Assembly: GCF_048565625.1 (NCBI RefSeq)
Contig: NZ_JBLZUR010000002.1
Location: 992,001-1,056,000, forward strand
DNA from: JBLZUR01 sp048565625
GTDB lineage: Bacteria; Pseudomonadota; Alphaproteobacteria; Sphingomonadales; Sphingomonadaceae
Length of the DNA: 64,000 nucleotides
Direction of reading: 5' to 3'
The translations under genes and the position numbers were made by a program. A model generated the notes under the pieces. That model ran no database searches and was not told the DNA's origin. It saw only the letters and a list, made by a program, of their open reading frames with translations. Shown piece after piece: positions 9,162 through 17,424 of this stretch. Each line of letters begins with the position of its first letter. Within the stretch, counting starts at the first letter, position 1.

Positions 9162-10376
9162 GTGAGGCAGACCGACTGGCGTGATTGCCCGAGCGAGGCG
9201 AATATCGAGCGCATCCGCGGGGCTTTCGATGTGGAACCGGAAGTCGACCGCATCCTGACGCGCAAAATGCGGGCTAGGAGTCTGGCGCCATACGCGCACT
9301 TGACCATCGACCAGGTCGTTGCAGGTCTCCAAGGCCTCCTGAGTGCCCGTATCGGTGCTGGTTTCACCATCGAGAACGCCCGATGGTTGGCCGGTGGCGC
9401 GGCCAAGTTGCAGATGGCCTTCGACCTTCGGTGGCGCGGGTTGAACGGGACAGACGAATTCCGGGTTGATCCAATGGTCGTCCGCATGGGGCCGGCCGAG
9501 TCGACGATCGAGACGTCGCGCCAGCGGGAGTTCGAACTTCTCCGGGCCGTACAGGGGCATCTCGCCGCGCCTGAGCCCTATTTCGTCGATGGCGATGGCG
9601 AGTGGATGCCGTACCCAGCGCTGGTTTACGCATTCGCTGAGGGCGTGACGAAGCCTCCGTCGAGTGGCAGCGGTCAGGTTTCCGGGATCGGCATGGCGTT
9701 CTCGCCACAATGGCGGAGCAAGCTGGCACCGCAGGTGACGCGTGATCTCGCCGCTTTGCACCGGATCGACGTGGATCAGAAGTCGTTCGCGGCGCTCCAG
9801 GTGCCGCGGCCGGGTTCGAATGCGGGTATTCTCAAGCAGATCGACTGGTGGTCACGCGTTTGGGAGGAGGATCGCCAAGAGAGCGAGCCCTTGATCGAGA
9901 TCGCCGGTCAGTGGCTGCGCCGCAATGCCCCGGCAACAGATCGGGTATCGATCGTTCATGGGGACTTTCGAAGCGGAAATTTTCTTTTCTCCCCGGAAAC
10001 GGGCGAGATAACGGCCTGGCTTGACTGGGAATTGGGCGTTGTAGGTGACAGGCACCAGGATCTTGCGTGGATCACGGCATATGAGTTTGGCAATGTCGAT
10101 GAGGACGGACGCACATTTCTCGCCTGCGGATTGATGCCGGTCGAGGCGCTGCTCACCGATTACCAGGACAAGTCGGGGTTGACGGTTGACCGCGACCGGC
10201 TCCGCTACTTCAAACTGTTCAATCTTTGGTACACGACGATCATCTGCCTTGCGACCTGTCATCGTTCGGCAAAGGGGGGCAAGTCGCACCAGGATGCCGT
10301 GGTCGCCTGGCTAAGTGGGCTTGGTTATCTCCAGCTTGAGCAAGTGCGCCAAACCCTTTGTGAGGTCGCGCGATGA
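9162..10376 (+). CDS. Aminoglycoside-phosphotransferase-fold (APH/ACAD10-like) kinase
   Basis: A 404-residue protein with the catalytic loop HGDFRSGNFLF at about residues 266-276 and the metal-binding DWELGVVGD motif about 22 residues later. These are the Brenner and DFG-like motifs of APH-family kinases. The N-terminal half has the expected WLAGGAAKLQMAF nucleotide-binding strands. The start is a GTG at 9162 with AGGGG 6 bases upstream. Relatives (ACAD10-like) occur in catabolic operons and are thought to phosphorylate hydroxylated acyl or alcohol intermediates rather than antibiotics. Here, with TonB import and CrtC-like proteins, phosphorylation of an imported hydroxylated substrate is a reasonable inference. 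Confidence 0.8.
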   Translation: MRQTDWRDCPSEANIERIRGAFDVEPEVDRILTRKMRARSLAPYAHLTIDQVVAGLQGLLSARIGAGFTIENARWLAGGAAKLQMAFDLRWRGLNGTDEFRVDPMVVRMGPAESTIETSRQREFELLRAVQGHLAAPEPYFVDGDGEWMPYPALVYAFAEGVTKPPSSGSGQVSGIGMAFSPQWRSKLAPQVTRDLAALHRIDVDQKSFAALQVPRPGSNAGILKQIDWWSRVWEEDRQESEPLIEIAGQWLRRNAPATDRVSIVHGDFRSGNFLFSPETGEITAWLDWELGVVGDRHQDLAWITAYEFGNVDEDGRTFLACGLMPVEALLTDYQDKSGLTVDRDRLRYFKLFNLWYTTIICLATCHRSAKGGKSHQDAVVAWLSGLGYLQLEQVRQTLCEVAR

Positions 10377-10927
10377 TACCGGAAATTGATACATTGCTTG
10401 CGTCGGTGTCAAAGGCCCTGAGCGACGTGGTGCGACCTTCCGTCTCGGGCGATAATCCCTTGGCGGTGGAGCAGATCGACCTGTCGATCCGCGCACTTTC
10501 ATTCGTCCGTGATCGCCTGCCCATGTGGCACCGATATCTGCGGGCCGATATCTCGATGCATATCGATATGGCGCAAGCGGTGCGGGGGGACTTTCCCGCA
10601 TTGGCCGGCGACGCCGAACTCGCCTTCGCTGTAGAGCAGGGTCGGCAGGCGCTTATGGATGCCCGCCTTTCTCCTTTGGAACTGCAGGCGCAGGCCGCGA
10701 CACTGCGTGATGCAATCGAGGCATTCACCCGATCGGCACCGGAGGCGGTTCGCGATGTCCTTTCCGTGGCCATAGCCGAACGGTCCAAGCCGATACTGGA
10801 TGCCGCCCGCGCATGGAACGGCCCGATGGGCTTCGAACGTAGCCCCGAAACAAGCGCGGAACTCGCCGCCTTTCTTACGCGCATCACCGACGTCGGGTTC
10901 ACCGTGAGCGCGGGAGATCCGATCTGA
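10373..10927 (+). CDS. Conserved hypothetical protein translationally coupled to the kinase
   Basis: A 184-residue, mainly helical, acidic protein starting in an ATGA overlap with the kinase stop (10373-10376), so the two are probably translated together and may form a complex. No catalytic motif, signal peptide or membrane segment is visible. Small helical proteins in this position commonly accompany APH-fold kinases in catabolic operons. The function is unknown. It ends the rightward operon and is followed by a hairpin at 10955. Confidence 0.65.
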   Translation: MIPEIDTLLASVSKALSDVVRPSVSGDNPLAVEQIDLSIRALSFVRDRLPMWHRYLRADISMHIDMAQAVRGDFPALAGDAELAFAVEQGRQALMDARLSPLELQAQAATLRDAIEAFTRSAPEAVRDVLSVAIAERSKPILDAARAWNGPMGFERSPETSAELAAFLTRITDVGFTVSAGDPI

Positions 10928-10954
10928 GATGCTCGTGTACCGCCACTTCGAAGA

Positions 10955-10978
10955 ACGACCTTCAAGCCGGAAGGTCGT
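10955..10978. terminator. Hairpin between convergent units
   Basis: A perfect 9-bp stem (ACGACCTTC / GAAGGTCGT) with a 6-base loop, 27 bases after the end of the rightward operon and before the convergent EthD gene. It lacks a clear U-tract, so it may terminate weakly or in both directions. Confidence 0.45.
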
Positions 10979-11022
10979 CGCCTTCGGCGTGACTGCTCAG
11001 CTTGAAGGTTCGCCGGCACGAA

Positions 11023-11334
11023 CTATGCCTTCTTTCCAGATCCACTGATCTCGGTAACTTGAATGGTAGGGACCGCATCGGTGTAGTTCGGTATGTCGGT
11101 TAGCAGATCAGGTCCGAACGCCGCGAATGAGCTGGTCCACTTCTCCAATGAGTCGAACACCAAAGTCGCTATCGCCTGATATGCCGCTGGCGCGACGTCA
11201 TCCAAGCCTTTGGCGACCCACCATTCGACCAAGTCCATCTTTGCGCCCGCCATCGGCATATGCTGCTCAACATAATAGGTCCAGTCGAAACGCTCACTAT
11301 GGGGGTATAGAACGTGAACATGTACTCGCGGCAT
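11023..11334 (-). CDS. EthD-family protein
   Basis: A 103-residue dimeric alpha/beta-barrel type protein with HVLYPHSERFDWTYYVEQHMPM at the N-terminus (a run of strand, then the conserved YY-xxHMP segment) and AIATLVFDSLEKW in the second strand-helix unit. Both are typical of EthD/REDY-like proteins. The start at 11334 is chosen because GGAGAGGG lies directly upstream; longer versions of the frame have no support. EthD proteins accompany monooxygenase systems, but their chemistry is unclear. It lies directly downstream of a decayed SDR gene on the same strand, so it may be the surviving end of a damaged operon. Confidence 0.75.
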   Translation of the reverse strand: MPRVHVHVLYPHSERFDWTYYVEQHMPMAGAKMDLVEWWVAKGLDDVAPAAYQAIATLVFDSLEKWTSSFAAFGPDLLTDIPNYTDAVPTIQVTEISGSGKKA

Positions 11335-11351
11335 AGCCCTCTCCAAGGAAG

Positions 11352-11955
11352 TCAAAGGTGCGGTACGCACCATGCAGGCACTATAGAACTCGCACGTTCG
11401 AAGGGCAATATCATGGCTTTCACGCCGCTCTTTAACGCAGCGTATGCCGCTTGGCCGATCTGACCTTCTTCCGACGCGACCGAAGCGGTGTTGATATGCC
11501 TCCACGCTCGCCATCTGAGTTAAGGGGTTCTGCTGACATCATGCCATTCATCGACTTCGCGTCGCAGGAGAACATTTCCACAAGATTGATGGAGATGGTG
11601 CAGGCAAACGAGGCAAGGTTATGGACGACGATCTCGCCAGTTTGTTGAGCCCGCGTGCCGGTCTTCTTGCCTGTGGGTGGTGACGCCGGCGTAATTGATC
11701 AGTATCCGCCTTTGTTCAAACTGACGGAGAGCCTTTCAATGGTCGCGCGTCAAGCAATATCTTGTTAACGACATCGGCTTGGCAAAAGGTGCCTTCGATG
11801 TACGCGCGACCCGCTCTCCCTGCTCGCCAGATCGAAGATTGTGACCTTCGCTCCTCAAGCGACGAGTGCATGTGCGGTTGCCTCGCCAAGGCCGGATGCG
11901 TCCCCGGTCACAATCGCAAGGTCGCGAAATTCCCGTCGCCGTCTAAGCTCGCTCG
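11352..11955 (-). pseudogene. Decayed short-chain dehydrogenase (HSD10-like)
   Basis: Pieces of one SDR are spread over all three minus-strand frames in the correct order. The nucleotide-binding piece IVTGDASGLGEATAHAL (about 11860-11910) is followed by an in-frame TGA and GAKVTIFDLA. Then come EGTFCQADVV after a frameshift, ILINYAGV (the NAG motif, mutated), INLVEMF...AEPLN, and NTASV/ASEEGQIGQAAYAALKSG with the YxxxK catalytic pair altered to YxxxK-like AAYAALK. The order and the QIGQAAY signature match 3-hydroxyacyl-CoA dehydrogenase type-2 (HSD17B10) relatives. At least three frameshifts, a nonsense codon and a missing C-terminus make this clearly non-functional. Confidence 0.75.
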
Positions 11956-12009
11956 CATTAGGCGGACCATATGAGGCAGCCAACAAGAGCGCTGACGATC
12001 GGTACTAAC

Positions 12010-12732
12010 TCAAGGGACCGGCCGGTCTCGAGACTTCGCTGGATCAACCGCTTCGTGGATGTTGCGCATGAATGCCTTGAGCCGAAGCAAGCCGAAGAAG
12101 TCTAGCATCAACGGCAGGGCACCCTGAAGCATCTTAGCGGCGCTTTCCTCAGATATCCGCCCAGCACTCCCCTTCAGAAAGATCTCGGCTTCTTTCGCGG
12201 CGACCTCCTCCGCCGCCTTCATGTAGAAGGCAATGTTCTCGGGGGGGAAACCAGTCTCTTCAACGAAGCCAAGATCACGAACCTGGGCCCAAATCTCGAC
12301 TAATCTGGCGTCCGTGAGGCTAAGCTTCGCCTCGGAGCCGTCGGCGACGAGATCGACCATTCCCATTTGATCAAAGACCTGAGCGTCCGCCTCGGCTTTG
12401 ACATTGCGCTCAGAGATCGAGGTGAGTGGTACAAGCCTAGTCTCGTCGAGACCGAAACGGATGGCAAGAAGCTCCTCGAGATGTTGGTAGGTTGTGGCGC
12501 CCGCTCCACTATCCAGACCATTGCCGTCCATCAGCTCCTTTATCTGATCGAGGGTAAGGCGGCTCCCTTTCTGGAGTTCGCGGATGACCATGATCGCGCG
12601 CACATGCGTCTCGTCATAATCGGCCTGGTTCCTTGCGAGCCGTGTCGGTTCCGGCAGCAAACCCTTCCGCAAAAGGATGCGGATCACCTCACGATCGACA
12701 CCGGATTTCTCTTCGAGCTCACGCATTCGCAT
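12010..12732 (-). CDS. MerR-family transcriptional regulator
   Basis: A 240-residue protein. The N-terminal winged HTH begins MRMRELEEKSGVDREVIRILL and continues with GLLPEPTRLARNQADYDE, followed by a helix with LQKGSRLTLDQIKELM, the standard MerR core. The C-terminal 150 residues are a helical effector domain without the metal-binding cysteines of metal sensors, suggesting an organic ligand. The ATG at 12732 is preferred over the longer frame to 12867, which would run across the divergent promoter. It is divergent from the P450 gene, and two GCGTG-N7-CACGC repeats lie between them, so control of the P450/dehydrogenase unit is likely. Confidence 0.8.
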   Translation of the reverse strand: MRMRELEEKSGVDREVIRILLRKGLLPEPTRLARNQADYDETHVRAIMVIRELQKGSRLTLDQIKELMDGNGLDSGAGATTYQHLEELLAIRFGLDETRLVPLTSISERNVKAEADAQVFDQMGMVDLVADGSEAKLSLTDARLVEIWAQVRDLGFVEETGFPPENIAFYMKAAEEVAAKEAEIFLKGSAGRISEESAAKMLQGALPLMLDFFGLLRLKAFMRNIHEAVDPAKSRDRPVP

Positions 12733-12826
12733 CTGATCAACTAACCTCTCCGCGGCATGGACGGCAACTCTTAGGATCGTTCGAAGCCAGCGCTGCGCTC
12801 GAACTATCTTGTCGCCCGCTGATCGC

Positions 12827-12865
12827 GCGTGTATCAAACACGCATAACGCGTGCTGTGAACACGC
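12827..12865. promoter_or_regulatory. Two tandem GCGTG-N7-CACGC palindromes in the MerR/P450 divergent promoter
   Basis: Copy 1 is at 12827-12843 (GCGTGTATCAAACACGC) and copy 2 at 12849-12865 (GCGTGCTGTGAACACGC). Each is 17 bp with identical arms, and their starts are 22 bp apart, about two helical turns, so two dimers could bind on the same DNA face. They lie upstream of the P450 start (12899) and of the MerR start (12732). Confidence 0.6.
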
Positions 12866-12898
12866 ATGTATGATCTTCGTTATCTCAGGAGAGACCCG

Positions 12899-14152
12899 TT
12901 GGCCACGAACGTAGAAGATGCGCCTCGCTCGAAGGTCGATCGTCCTTCGCATGTTCCCGCAAATCGCGTTTACGAGATTGACATGTACGCACTCGATGGC
13001 ATCGAAGGCGGCTACCACGAAGCCTGGAAGAAGGTTCAGCACCCTGGAATCGCAGACCTGATTTGGACGCCGTACACCGGCGGACACTGGATCGCTACGA
13101 ATGGCGACACGGTCAAAGAGGTCTACAGCGATCCGGAGCGGTTCTCGAGTGAGGTGATCTTTCTGCCCAAGGAGGCCGGCGAGAAGTACCAGATGGTGCC
13201 GACGCGCATGGATCCGCCCGAGCACACGCCCTATCGGAGGACCCTCGACAAGGGCCTCAACCTCGCTCAAATCCGCAAGGTCGAAGGCAGGGTGCGTCAG
13301 GTCGCCGCGGAACTCATCGACCAGTTCGCCGGTAAGGGCGAGTGCGACTTCTCGGCCGAGTATGCGGGTGTTTTCCCGGTCTACGTTTTCATGGCGCTCG
13401 CCGACCTGCCGCTAGAGGACATCCCCATCCTCAGCGTGTTCGCACGTCAGATGACGCGGCCGGAAGGGAGCACTCCGGAGGAGATGGCAGCAGACCTGGA
13501 GGCCGGAAACAACGGCTTCTACGCCTATGTCGATCCGGTCATTCGCGCCCGGAAAGGAGGGACAGGCGACGATCTGATCACACTCATGGTGAATTCCGAG
13601 ATCAATGGTCAGCCGATCGAGCATCAGAAGGCGCAGGGACTCATATCTCTGCTCCTGCTCGGAGGTCTCGACACAGTCGTCAACTTCCTCAGCTTCTTCA
13701 TGATCCATCTCGCAAAACATTCGGCGCTGGTCGCCGACCTGCGCAGCGATCCGCTGAAGCTGATGCGCGGTGCCGAGGAGATGTTTCGACGCTTCCCCGT
13801 CGTGTCCGAAGCGCGCATGGTAGCGAAGGACCAGGAATACAAAGGTGTGACGCTGAAACGCGGCGACATGATCCTGCTGCCGACGGCGCTTCACGGACTG
13901 GACGAGACGATAAACCCGGAGCCTTGGAAGCTCGATCTCGAACGGCGCAGTATTCAGCACAGCACGTTCGGAGGTGGTCCACACCGTTGCGCCGGCCTGC
14001 ATTTGGCGCGGATGGAGGTGATCGTCACCCTAGAGGAGTGGCTTAAGCGCATCCCGGAGTTCCGACTGAAGGAAGGCGCTGCGCCAATCTATCACTCCGG
14101 GATCGTCGCGGCGGTGGAGAACGTGCCCCTCGTCTGGGACGTGAAACGTTAA
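12899..14152 (+). CDS. Cytochrome P450, CYP101 (P450cam)-like
   Basis: About 417 residues from the TTG at 12899, which has AGGAGA 6 bases upstream; an ATG at 12866 in frame lacks a good site. The haem-ligand loop FGGGPHRCAGLHLAR places the cysteine near residue 364. The I-helix LLLGGLDTVVNFLSF contains the acid-alcohol pair (Asp-Thr), nearly identical to P450cam. An ExxR-type EEMFRRF segment is present. Class I bacterial P450s of this family hydroxylate terpenoid or related alicyclic substrates and need a [2Fe-2S] ferredoxin and reductase; neither is encoded nearby. The next gene is an alcohol dehydrogenase that could oxidise the hydroxylated product. Confidence 0.92.
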   Translation: MATNVEDAPRSKVDRPSHVPANRVYEIDMYALDGIEGGYHEAWKKVQHPGIADLIWTPYTGGHWIATNGDTVKEVYSDPERFSSEVIFLPKEAGEKYQMVPTRMDPPEHTPYRRTLDKGLNLAQIRKVEGRVRQVAAELIDQFAGKGECDFSAEYAGVFPVYVFMALADLPLEDIPILSVFARQMTRPEGSTPEEMAADLEAGNNGFYAYVDPVIRARKGGTGDDLITLMVNSEINGQPIEHQKAQGLISLLLLGGLDTVVNFLSFFMIHLAKHSALVADLRSDPLKLMRGAEEMFRRFPVVSEARMVAKDQEYKGVTLKRGDMILLPTALHGLDETINPEPWKLDLERRSIQHSTFGGGPHRCAGLHLARMEVIVTLEEWLKRIPEFRLKEGAAPIYHSGIVAAVENVPLVWDVKR

Positions 14153-14240
14153 GCCAGCTTGTACTCGCTGACCGCAAGGATAGCGCCCGAGGACTGACCA
14201 CGTTCTAAGAGATGCGATAGGAACACAGAGAGGATTGTTG

Positions 14241-15323
14241 ATGTTAGGTCGTGCGTCCGTACTGGTGAAGCCGAACCAGCTCGAAACTTGGGACGTCGAG
14301 ATCGCGGATCCGGAGCCAGGCGGCGCTCTCGTCTCGATCGTGCTGGGTGGTGTCTGCGGCAGCGACGTTCACATCCTCACCGGAGAAGCCGGCGAAATGC
14401 CGTTCCCGATCATCCTCGGGCACGAGGGGATCGGTCGCATCGAGAAGCTCGGAGCCGGAGGAACAACGGATTACGCGGGTGAAGAGCTGAAGGCTGGAGA
14501 CCTTGTCTACTGGTCGCCTATCGCCCTTTGCCATCGCTGCTATTCCTGCAATGTGCTCGACGAGACCCCGTGCGAGAACACGCGCTTCTTCGAGGACGCC
14601 TCGAAGCCTAATTGGGGGAGCTATGCGGACTATGCCTGGCTCCCGAACGGGATGCCTTTCTACCGTCTCCCCGATAACGCTCAGCCAGAGGCCGTAGCCG
14701 CATTGGGATGCGCGCTTCCGACGGCGCTTCGCGGCTTCGATCGGTGTGGCCCGATCCGGCTCGGTGAAACGGTCGTCGTACAAGGCGCCGGTCCAGTGGG
14801 CCTGTCTGCGATCCTGATCGCGGCACAGGCGGGCGCGCGGGAAATCGTGGTCATCGACGGTTCGCCGATCCGCTTGGAGGCTGCAAGAACGCTGGGCGCA
14901 ACTGTCGCGATTGGTCTGGATGTCTTGCCCGATGAGCGACGACGCATGGTGTACGATTGCGTTGGCCGGAACGGCCCGAATGTCGTGGTCGAAGCAGCGG
15001 GGGTCCTACGGGCCTTCCCGGAAGGCGTCGATCTGACCGGCAATCACGGCCGTTACATCATCCTTGGGCTGTGGGGCGCAATCGGCACCCAGCCGATCAG
15101 CCCACGTGACCTGACGATCAAGAACCTGACCATCGGGGGTGCGACCTTCCCGAAGCCAAAGCACTACTATCAGGCTCTGCACCTTGCCGTCGCCCTGCAA
15201 GACCGTTTGCCACTCAGAGCCTTGGTCAGTCATCGTTTCGGAGTTGCCGGCGCAGGCGAAGCGCTCGCGCTGACGAAGAGCGGGAAGACCATCAAGGCTG
15301 TCATAGATCCCACCGTTAGCTGA
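14241..15323 (+). CDS. Zinc-dependent medium-chain alcohol dehydrogenase
   Basis: A 360-residue enzyme starting at the ATG at 14241, after an AGAGAGGA ribosome-binding site. The catalytic-zinc region has GVCGSDVH and LGHEGIG. The four cysteines of the structural zinc are in CHRCYSCNVLDETPC near residues 97-111. The Rossmann turn is GAGPVGLSAI. It probably oxidises the alcohol made by the P450 just upstream, with NAD(P). It belongs to the same MDR superfamily as the truncated gene at the left edge. A strong hairpin at 15351 follows. Confidence 0.88.
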   Translation: MLGRASVLVKPNQLETWDVEIADPEPGGALVSIVLGGVCGSDVHILTGEAGEMPFPIILGHEGIGRIEKLGAGGTTDYAGEELKAGDLVYWSPIALCHRCYSCNVLDETPCENTRFFEDASKPNWGSYADYAWLPNGMPFYRLPDNAQPEAVAALGCALPTALRGFDRCGPIRLGETVVVQGAGPVGLSAILIAAQAGAREIVVIDGSPIRLEAARTLGATVAIGLDVLPDERRRMVYDCVGRNGPNVVVEAAGVLRAFPEGVDLTGNHGRYIILGLWGAIGTQPISPRDLTIKNLTIGGATFPKPKHYYQALHLAVALQDRLPLRALVSHRFGVAGAGEALALTKSGKTIKAVIDPTVS

Positions 15324-15350
15324 CGAGCTGTCTGCCCGTTACGCGACTGC

Positions 15351-15382
15351 GCTACCGCTCCTCCATCATGAGGAGCGGTAGC
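15351..15382. terminator. Bidirectional terminator-like hairpin
   Basis: A perfect 13-bp stem (GCTACCGCTCCTC / GAGGAGCGGTAGC) around a 6-base loop, lying between the convergent dehydrogenase (ends 15323) and ribBA (ends 15408). There is no strong T-run on either side. Confidence 0.65.
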
Positions 15383-15407
15383 GATGGTCCTGAGGCCTCG
15401 TGACCGA

Positions 15408-16505
15408 TCACTCCTCCGCCAACGGGATACGATGCGATACAGACAAGCCAAAGCCCTCCAGAGCGGTGAGCTTGCCGGCGCTTGAGGAGAGCAGGATCAT
15501 GTCACGCACTCCAAGATCGCGCAGGATCTGTGCACCGATTCCATAATCTCGATAGCCATGGGTATCGGCGTAGATTTTCCGGTTGCCCTTCACGCGTTCC
15601 GATGTCGAAGTCGGGCTCGGATCACGGACAAAGACCGCCACGGCAGGTCCGTCATGCTCCGCCAATCGGCGAAGCGCCGCAGGTACATAATCACGATGCG
15701 CAGCGCGCCATCCGAGAACATCTGCGGTAAGGTCGAGCTGATGAACCCGCACAAGCGTGGCGACGCCATCGCGCGGGTTCCCCCGTACGAGCGCGACATG
15801 CTCTCCGCCATCGATCACATTCCGGTAGACGACAATCGTGAAGTCGCCATACCAGCTCTCGAAGGGCGACTGAGCAACGCGCTCGACCAGAGACTCTGAG
15901 CGTCGGCGGTATTCGATAAGGTCGGCGATTGTGCCGATGTTCATCTGGTGCTCGCGCGCGAAATCTACGAGTTCCGGAAGGCGCGCCATTGAACCGTCAG
16001 GGTTCATCACCTCGCAGATCACGCCCGCCGGCGTGAGCCCCGCAAGCCGCGAGATATCGACGGCCGCCTCGGTATGTCCTGCCCGTACAAGAACGCCGCC
16101 TCTGCGCGCTACAAGCGGAAAGACGTGGCCCGGCGAGACGACGTCGTCTGCGCCTTTCGAAGCATCCACAGCCACGGCGATGGTATGTGCCCGATCATGC
16201 GCAGAGATCCCGGTCGTGACGCCTTCCCGCGCTTCGATTGATACAGTGAAGGCAGTGCCATGTCCTGACTCGTTGCGCTTCGTCATCGGCTGCAAGGCCA
16301 ACTGCTCGGCGCGCTCTGCCGACATCGCGAGGCAGATCAGACCACGTGCATGCGTCGCCATGAAATTGATCGCGAGCGGGGTCGCAAACTGCGCGGGGAT
16401 GATAACGTCACCCTCATTCTCCCGGTCGGGTGCGTCGACCAGGATGTAGGGCCGCCCGTTTCGCGCGTCCTCTATGATGGTTTCGATGGAGGAAATCTCA
16501 GTCAT
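15408..16505 (-). CDS. ribBA: RibBA: 3,4-dihydroxy-2-butanone-4-phosphate synthase with degenerate GTP cyclohydrolase II domain
   Basis: 365 residues. The N-terminal 200 carry the DHBP-synthase signature: DRENEGD (metal/acid cluster) near residue 27, HARGLICLAMS, GHVFPL and RAGHTEA. This half should make the four-carbon unit of riboflavin from ribulose 5-phosphate. The C-terminal half has the RibA fold outline but lacks the zinc-binding cysteine cluster (GDVFGSxRCDC) and other GTP-site residues, so it is probably inactive as a cyclohydrolase. The start at 16505 overlaps the DUF2889 stop by 4 bases. Its place in a catabolic operon behind a GTCAAC-N6-GTTGAC operator suggests induced flavin supply for the flavoenzymes nearby, rather than housekeeping. 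Confidence 0.88.
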   Translation of the reverse strand: MTEISSIETIIEDARNGRPYILVDAPDRENEGDVIIPAQFATPLAINFMATHARGLICLAMSAERAEQLALQPMTKRNESGHGTAFTVSIEAREGVTTGISAHDRAHTIAVAVDASKGADDVVSPGHVFPLVARRGGVLVRAGHTEAAVDISRLAGLTPAGVICEVMNPDGSMARLPELVDFAREHQMNIGTIADLIEYRRRSESLVERVAQSPFESWYGDFTIVVYRNVIDGGEHVALVRGNPRDGVATLVRVHQLDLTADVLGWRAAHRDYVPAALRRLAEHDGPAVAVFVRDPSPTSTSERVKGNRKIYADTHGYRDYGIGAQILRDLGVRDMILLSSSAGKLTALEGFGLSVSHRIPLAEE

Positions 16506-17293
16506 TTGGCATAGTCCCTGAGGCGATCTATCACGTGATTTGGCAAGGTCGCGGGCGTTACACCGAGGGTGAAATCTCGTACGTAATTGAGCGCCCCTCG
16601 CCCTTGCGCCCAGCGTTCGCCGGAATAGGACCAGCACATGCCTGCCATGCCAGGCGCATCCGACAGAGCGGGGGGCTGACCCTTATCAATGATATGCTGA
16701 CGGCCGCGTGCGACGAACACGCCCCGCTGGAGCATTGTCGCCGCCATCAATGCGTCACCGGCAAATGACCGGCTCGCCCACTTTATGAAGCCGCTCATCA
16801 ACGGGTGGCCGGCAAGCGCGGCGGGAGCAGAGAGCTGGAAACCGGAGAGCTGCCAGCGGTGGATGATTTCGCCGTCGCGGGCGATGGTGATCCAGGCGGG
16901 CGTATCGACCTGATCAGGGACAAGGATATCCCAAGTCGCTGACCGTTCGTGATGCGCGGCCGTCCAAACTGCCAGGTCGGTCAGATGCGTGCAGTTCAAC
17001 GCTTGTGGCAGCCTTGCCATGAGTTGTCGCGCATCATCGCGGACGCCCGAGCCGATCAGCATCTCGAGACCGGTGATTGAACCCGGACACATGTCAGTGG
17101 GAGCACGAAGGAACCCGGCATCGAGACCGGTGATGCGATCACCGTTATGGTCAAGCATCAGCCAATAAGCGTGAAACGCGTCATCCACCTGAGCGACCAC
17201 GCCGCCCGAAACTGGCCTGAACATGAGCCGCCGGCGAAATGCACCGCGCCCATAATGCGGGTTCAGGGGGAGGTGGGCGAGTTCGGCGATCAT
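16502..17293 (-). CDS. DUF2889 family protein
   Basis: A 263-residue protein with the family's DDAFHAYWLMLDHNGDRI strand pair at about residues 37-54, the CPGSITGLEMLIG segment and the conserved CTHLTDLAVW motif near residue 102. DUF2889 genes are common in aromatic and steroid catabolic clusters, but no activity is established. It is the first gene of a leftward pair with ribBA (ATGA overlap at 16502-16505). The 18-bp palindrome at 17336-17353 lies 43 bases upstream of its start. Confidence 0.8.
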   Translation of the reverse strand: MIAELAHLPLNPHYGRGAFRRRLMFRPVSGGVVAQVDDAFHAYWLMLDHNGDRITGLDAGFLRAPTDMCPGSITGLEMLIGSGVRDDARQLMARLPQALNCTHLTDLAVWTAAHHERSATWDILVPDQVDTPAWITIARDGEIIHRWQLSGFQLSAPAALAGHPLMSGFIKWASRSFAGDALMAATMLQRGVFVARGRQHIIDKGQPPALSDAPGMAGMCWSYSGERWAQGRGALNYVRDFTLGVTPATLPNHVIDRLRDYAK

Positions 17294-17335
17294 GACGTTC
17301 AGGCAAGCCGCTTCGATCGTGCCGGAGCCGCCTTG

Positions 17336-17353
17336 GTCAACTTTGCCGTTGAC
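17336..17353. promoter_or_regulatory. Regulon palindrome, copy 1: GTCAAC-TTTGCC-GTTGAC
   Basis: A perfect 6-bp inverted repeat with 6-base spacer (7-bp arms if the flanking G and C are counted) between the divergent DUF2889/ribBA unit and the TetR gene. The same sequence with the same spacing recurs at 19744, 23803 and 26378, each at a promoter of this cluster. It is a probable operator of the adjacent TetR protein, including autoregulation. Confidence 0.75.
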
Positions 17354-17424
17354 CTCTCGCGCGGGTGCCGAGCATGACTCTCCCGGGAAACAATCCGCGC
17401 TGGCGCGGGTCGGGGGCGTTCACG

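Noticed and set aside
8097..9761. Leftward frame of 554 codons
   Set aside because: Antisense to the DUF7064 and kinase genes, which have clear motifs and ribosome-binding sites.
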